DNA of 64,000 nt from Leptolyngbya sp. FACHB-8 (GTDB lineage Bacteria > Cyanobacteriota > Cyanobacteriia > Elainellales > Elainellaceae): contig NZ_JACJOO010000084.1 in NCBI RefSeq assembly GCF_014695575.1, positions 124,001-188,000 of the forward strand, read 5' to 3'. The translations under genes and the position numbers were made by a program. Positions 60,391-64,000 of this stretch are shown here, piece after piece (position 1 is the first letter of the stretch; every line of letters starts with the position of its first letter). The notes beneath the pieces were generated by a model. It worked only from the letters and a program-made list of their open reading frames with translations. It was not told the DNA's origin and ran no database searches.

Positions 60391-62220
60391 ATGGCAAGTA
60401 TTCGAGATATTGCAGGGTACTATCGCCCTTACTGGGCGGTAGCGTTGCTCAGTACTGTAGGAATCAGCACCTTTCAACTTATTGATTTGGTCGCTCCCTA
60501 CACGATGGGGCAATTACTCAATGCCCTATCCGACCAACCTGTTGATGAAATTGTGCAGAGACTGGTCAACACGGTGGCGCGGTTCACACAGAAGCCGAGC
60601 GATCGCACCCTCACCCTCAGCGTGCTGCTCGGTATTATTTTCATGACAACCGTAGTCCGCGCGCCTATCCAGCCCTGGATTAGTTCCTGGCTCAGTTGGA
60701 GTACAGCATTGCGGGCGCGACGAGATAACTTTCGAAAGTCTCTAGAAAAACTATTAACGTTACCTGTTGCCTTTTACGACGAGAATAATTCGGGGCGTAT
60801 ATCAGGGCGTATTACGAGTGGAATCACTCACCATACCTGGGCCTTTGGCGAAGTCGCTGGACAACTCATTCCAAAACTCTGTCGGTTGTTTGGCATTTTC
60901 ATTATTGTCAGCTTTATCGAGTGGCGAATCGCTGTTGTCTTGCTAGTTTCCTTTGTATTGATCCTGAGTATTAACTTGAAGGGATTGCGACAATTGGTGC
61001 AACAGGAAAAACGTGTTGAACGTTACCGCGAGGATACCGATAGCCGTACTGCTGAAATTGTCAACAACATCAAGACAGTCAAGGCATTTGCTACCGAAGC
61101 TACCGAGCTAAAACGCCAGGCAGAGCGGCTGGAGCGCGAATACAAAGTTCTGCATCATCGCATACATACAGGTTATGTCAAGCTTACCTGTCGGCAAAAT
61201 ACACTGGTGCAATGTTGCGTCTTCTCAGTGTTGTCTTTTACGCTGCTCGCAGCGGCTCAGCATCGGATTTCTTTAGGGCACTTCATCACCACCTTCACGA
61301 TCGCCAACATGGCCTATGCAGAATTAACTCCCATTCATAACCTCACTGAAACCCTGGCGAAACGTTACATTCCCATGCTGCGATTCCATGAGTTGATGCA
61401 GCAGCCTGCTGGAAGTGACGCTCCGACGGAAATTGCAACATTGCCGTGCGATCGCCAGCAATATCGTTTCACGGGAAAAGTCCACTTTTCAAACCTATCC
61501 TTCGGTTACAACCCTGAACGTGGGGTACTGCACAACATTAATTTGCTGATTGAACCCTGCCAAACGGTCGCACTCGTTGGCCGTTCCGGTTCCGGTAAAT
61601 CGACGCTAGTGAAACTGCTGTTCCGCTACTTTGAGCCTGAGTACGGTCGCATCCTGATTGACGGAGAGGACATCCGCAAGCTAGATGTTGCCTCATTCCG
61701 TCGCCGCTTGGCTATCGTTCATCAAGACGTAGATTTATTTAACGGAACGCTGTTAGAAAACCTTCTCTATGGCAATCCCACAGCAACAATGGAACAGGTG
61801 CGGGAAGCGTGTCGTATCGCCCAGGCTGAAGATTTCATTGAACAATTGCCCGAAGGCTATCACACAACGGTTGGTGAGCGTGGGGTACGGCTGTCAGGTG
61901 GACAACGACAGCGGCTGGGTATCGCTCGTGCACTGCTGGTTGATCCTGACGTGCTAGTGTTTGACGAAGCCACCTCTAGCCTGGATTACGAATCAGAGCG
62001 AGCAATTCAGCAAGCGATGCAGTCTATTTTAGGAACCCGTACGACTATCATCATTGCCCATCGGCTGAGTACCATTCGCGATGCTGACAAGATCGTGGTG
62101 CTGGATCAAGGTACCATTGCCGAGGTTGGCCGACACGATGAATTATTTAATAGGCAAGGTGTTTATCATCGGCTACACACATTGCAAGAAGCATCCATTG
62201 ATGCCCCAGTAACGGCATGA
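60391..62220 (+). CDS. ABC transporter, fused permease-ATPase (exporter)
   Basis: A 609-residue half-transporter of the MsbA/LmrA type. The membrane domain spans residues about 15-320 (six helices), with the coupling region in the loops. The ATPase domain has Walker A LVGRSGSGKSTLVK, Q-loop HQDVDLFN, signature LSGGQRQRL, Walker B VLVFDEATSSLD and the H-loop IIAHRLS. It likely works as a homodimer exporting a lipid or hydrophobic compound. There is no peptidase domain, so it is not a bacteriocin-type RTX exporter. No partner gene is nearby. Confidence 0.92.
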   Translation: MASIRDIAGYYRPYWAVALLSTVGISTFQLIDLVAPYTMGQLLNALSDQPVDEIVQRLVNTVARFTQKPSDRTLTLSVLLGIIFMTTVVRAPIQPWISSWLSWSTALRARRDNFRKSLEKLLTLPVAFYDENNSGRISGRITSGITHHTWAFGEVAGQLIPKLCRLFGIFIIVSFIEWRIAVVLLVSFVLILSINLKGLRQLVQQEKRVERYREDTDSRTAEIVNNIKTVKAFATEATELKRQAERLEREYKVLHHRIHTGYVKLTCRQNTLVQCCVFSVLSFTLLAAAQHRISLGHFITTFTIANMAYAELTPIHNLTETLAKRYIPMLRFHELMQQPAGSDAPTEIATLPCDRQQYRFTGKVHFSNLSFGYNPERGVLHNINLLIEPCQTVALVGRSGSGKSTLVKLLFRYFEPEYGRILIDGEDIRKLDVASFRRRLAIVHQDVDLFNGTLLENLLYGNPTATMEQVREACRIAQAEDFIEQLPEGYHTTVGERGVRLSGGQRQRLGIARALLVDPDVLVFDEATSSLDYESERAIQQAMQSILGTRTTIIIAHRLSTIRDADKIVVLDQGTIAEVGRHDELFNRQGVYHRLHTLQEASIDAPVTA

Positions 62221-62365
62221 CAGTAGTCTGGATACTTCTTCTGAACGTGTTGATTTTGCCTACATAATGTGTACACAGAATCAAGACTCTTAGAAGGTTG
62301 AACTCATGGCGCGGTAAGCTCCATTGTACCTGACAACTGAAGTTTTCCTCTCAAGCAATCTCAAC

Positions 62366-62399
62366 ATGGACTGTGCATAGGGTATCTCGCACAGTCCAT
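62366..62399 (+). terminator. 11-bp hairpin after ABC transporter
   Basis: ATGGACTGTGC (62366-62376) pairs with 62389-62399 and is followed by ATTTTCAT. Probably the transporter terminator. Confidence 0.6.
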
Positions 62400-62655
62400 A
62401 TTTTCATATTTGAATTCTTTAAATCTGGTTGGCATTAAAAACAGCTTTCAATCAATAATCCAACCTCATCAATAGGAATTGAATTTAGTGGTCGTAGCTA
62501 ATACTGTCAGTAGGTAGAAATACGATCGCTAATATTGAAATAAAAGTATTTCATTCGACAGTTCAGATATAAAACGTGCTTCTTTAAGCTACGTAAAGAT
62601 TGAATCCTCTCGCATGCTAGTTCATGCGATTACTTGTTGAATTCAGGAATCCTCC

Positions 62656-63123
62656 ATGACTTTTACAACAGATAATCCAACGATCAACCGCCCCCTCGAA
62701 ATGTTTCAGAGTTTCGATGCCGATACCAAGCTGGCTCTGCTTTGGTATGGATGGTTGGATATCAAAAATGAATTGAATCCTGACCCCACTTATCAGACTG
62801 AAACACTGACTCAAGCGCTGGTTGATCAAGTATTAGCCCTTCCTCGCGAGGAGCAGTTACAGGCTCAGCGAGATGTCGTGAATGGGGTTGATACTCCCAT
62901 TAGCCGCAGCTATGGCACCTTCTTCAGCAGTGTCCGACTCGACTTTTGGTTGTTATTAGCTCGGGCCATCGAAGAGGGTACTGTAATTGGTGTTCCCGAG
63001 AACTATCAGTTACCTGAGAATACGCGCGAGTTTGCCGATCAAATCAAAAAATTGAGTCTGGAAGATCGCATTACATTTACCCGTAGTGCTGTTTCCCGCA
63101 TGGGCTACCACGTTCACGAATAA
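62656..63123 (+). CDS. helical carotenoid protein (OCP N-terminal domain homologue)
   Basis: A 155-residue stand-alone N-terminal-domain homologue of the orange carotenoid protein. These proteins bind a ketocarotenoid and quench singlet oxygen, and one clade quenches phycobilisomes. Family blocks are FDADTKLALLWYGWLD, DTPISRSYGTF, LDFWLLLARAIEEGTV and ENYQLPENTREFADQIKKL, then RITFTRSAVSRMGY. No C-terminal NTF2-like domain is present, so light regulation must come from a partner or be absent. The clade cannot be settled from the sequence alone. GGAATCC precedes the ATG. Confidence 0.87.
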   Translation: MTFTTDNPTINRPLEMFQSFDADTKLALLWYGWLDIKNELNPDPTYQTETLTQALVDQVLALPREEQLQAQRDVVNGVDTPISRSYGTFFSSVRLDFWLLLARAIEEGTVIGVPENYQLPENTREFADQIKKLSLEDRITFTRSAVSRMGYHVHE

Positions 63124-63177
63124 GCCATAAGCTGGGCAGTCTTTAGTGCCTCGCACTATCACTTTCCCGTTTCTTAT

Positions 63178-63209
63178 CCCTTACACTGTTCTCCGCAACA
63201 GTGTAAGGG
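63178..63209 (+). terminator. terminator of the carotenoid protein gene
   Basis: CCCTTACACTGTT (63178-63190) pairs with 63197-63209, loop CTCCGC, followed by TGTCTATTTTT. Confidence 0.75.
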
Positions 63210-63257
63210 TGTCTATTTTTCTGAAAGGTGAATCATCCAATCAACTCCTGTGTAGCG

Positions 63258-64000
63258 CTATAGAAGGTGAGCAGCTAGACCCATTAGCCCACCCGCTAAC
63301 ACCAGCCAGGCAGAATTAATTTTTAATCGAAAAACAGCGATCGCACTCAACACCGCCAGAGTAATCGTTAGCCAATCAACTAACGCTGCCGCTCCCAGAG
63401 TGTAGGTCACTCCAGCCATTAGCCCCAGAGAAGCAGCATTTATACCATCTAGAAAACCGCTCGTCCAGGAAGACTGGCGCAGTTTTGGCACCCAGGGATT
63501 AACAACCCATACGAATACAAAAGCAGGGAGAAAAATACCAAGGGTTCCAGCGATCGCACCTGCATTTCCCGCAATCAAATAACCAACAAAGGTAGCCGTC
63601 GTAAAGACAGGGCCAGGGGTAAATTGGCCGATCGCAACGGCATCTAAAAGCTGCTGAGAGGTCAGCCATTGGTTTTGCTCCACCAGCCCCCGTTGCAAAA
63701 ATGCCAGCAGCACATACCCGCTGCCATACAGGACGCATCCAATTTTTAGAAAAAACAGGAAAACACTGCCCCAACTAGCCGATGCCACCGTTGTGCTCCC
63801 GACCTGGGCTATCGTCCCCGTTAAAGGCAGCAGAAAAGCACCTGCAATGTTGCCACTGGTTCGGCGATTCTTAACGAGCATGACCACTGCACCCAGCAGC
63901 ACCAGCAGCACGATTTCGTTGAAGCCTGCAAAGTAGCCTACGATCGCGGCCCCCACCGCCACTGCAGTCGGCGTATCTTTGATAGACTTTTGCCCTAGCT
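63258..64000 (-). CDS. chrA: chromate transporter, C-terminal part (cut by window edge)
   Basis: Membrane protein of the CHR family, which exports chromate or sulfate. The second half shows the hallmark FTPGPVFTTATFVGYLIAG and about six membrane helices. The frame has no stop up to base 64000 and remains coding upstream of the GTG at 63962 (KSIKDTPTAVAVG). The gene therefore continues beyond the window, and the visible part is the C-terminal half of a two-domain protein of about 390 residues. Confidence 0.85.
   Translation of the reverse strand, partial: LGQKSIKDTPTAVAVGAAIVGYFAGFNEIVLLVLLGAVVMLVKNRRTSGNIAGAFLLPLTGTIAQVGSTTVASASWGSVFLFFLKIGCVLYGSGYVLLAFLQRGLVEQNQWLTSQQLLDAVAIGQFTPGPVFTTATFVGYLIAGNAGAIAGTLGIFLPAFVFVWVVNPWVPKLRQSSWTSGFLDGINAASLGLMAGVTYTLGAAALVDWLTITLAVLSAIAVFRLKINSAWLVLAGGLMGLAAHLL

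Noticed and set aside
60391-62220. Dedicated exporter of the RTX proteins
   Set aside because: No peptidase domain or adjacent membrane fusion protein; the link to the RTX genes is not supported.

Overview
The window is chromosomal DNA of a cyanobacterium. HIP1 octamers (GCGATCGC) occur throughout. The proteome includes cyanobacterial PEP carboxylase, a helical carotenoid protein (stand-alone OCP N-terminal domain), GAF-rich sensor kinases, a WGxxGxxG protein, DUF4347/RTX exoproteins and the order rplS then tRNA-Trp. A filamentous, Leptolyngbya-like strain is plausible, but the genus cannot be fixed from this sequence.

Region by region. 396-14660 is mostly core: a sulfurtransferase, an HD-GYP response regulator, GlmU, a GAF histidine kinase, a cyanobacterial membrane protein, PEP carboxylase, TldD and an alpha/beta hydrolase. 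Long perfect palindromes sit between these genes. 14935-15465 is rplS and tRNA-Trp(CCA).

15424-29670 is an integrated mobile element. A 43-bp copy of the tRNA-Trp 3' end recurs at 29628-29670, and a tyrosine integrase starts 156 bp after the tRNA. The element carries an AlpA-like helix-turn-helix protein, a primase-helicase with an iteron-like octamer cluster in its coding sequence, a PD-(D/E)XK endonuclease and a decayed DNA methylase tail. Its right half is an operon-like run of a helix-turn-helix protein, small proteins, a membrane-anchored P-loop ATPase and two membrane proteins. The first gene of that run has a GGGAAAG heptamer in the correct phase for -1 frameshifting; a slip would add a 40-residue tail with a membrane segment, ending at the next start codon.

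29671-39200 is gene-poor. It holds small genes (several of only 33-85 codons), two paralogous ~72-residue proteins, a duplicated RNA-like element with a compensated terminator, several orphan terminators, MITE-like elements and many long palindromes. 39315-46213 is a minus-strand run of exported, repeat-rich or surface-type proteins (TPR, RTX, LRR, lipoprotein), a decayed GNAT gene and a methyltransferase. 46576-55917 holds an MFS transporter, a lipoprotein, ureC without ureA or ureB, a PD-(D/E)XK protein converging on an HTH-NACHT (NLR-like) ATPase, and a GH43 enzyme. 56243-64000 has a giant DUF4347/beta-helix/RTX protein, an AT-rich gene-free stretch, an ABC half-transporter, the helical carotenoid protein and a chromate transporter cut by the window edge.

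The strongest leads are the tRNA-Trp element (replication, endonuclease, candidate frameshift and ATPase modules together) and the 30-38 kb small-gene and RNA-rich region.
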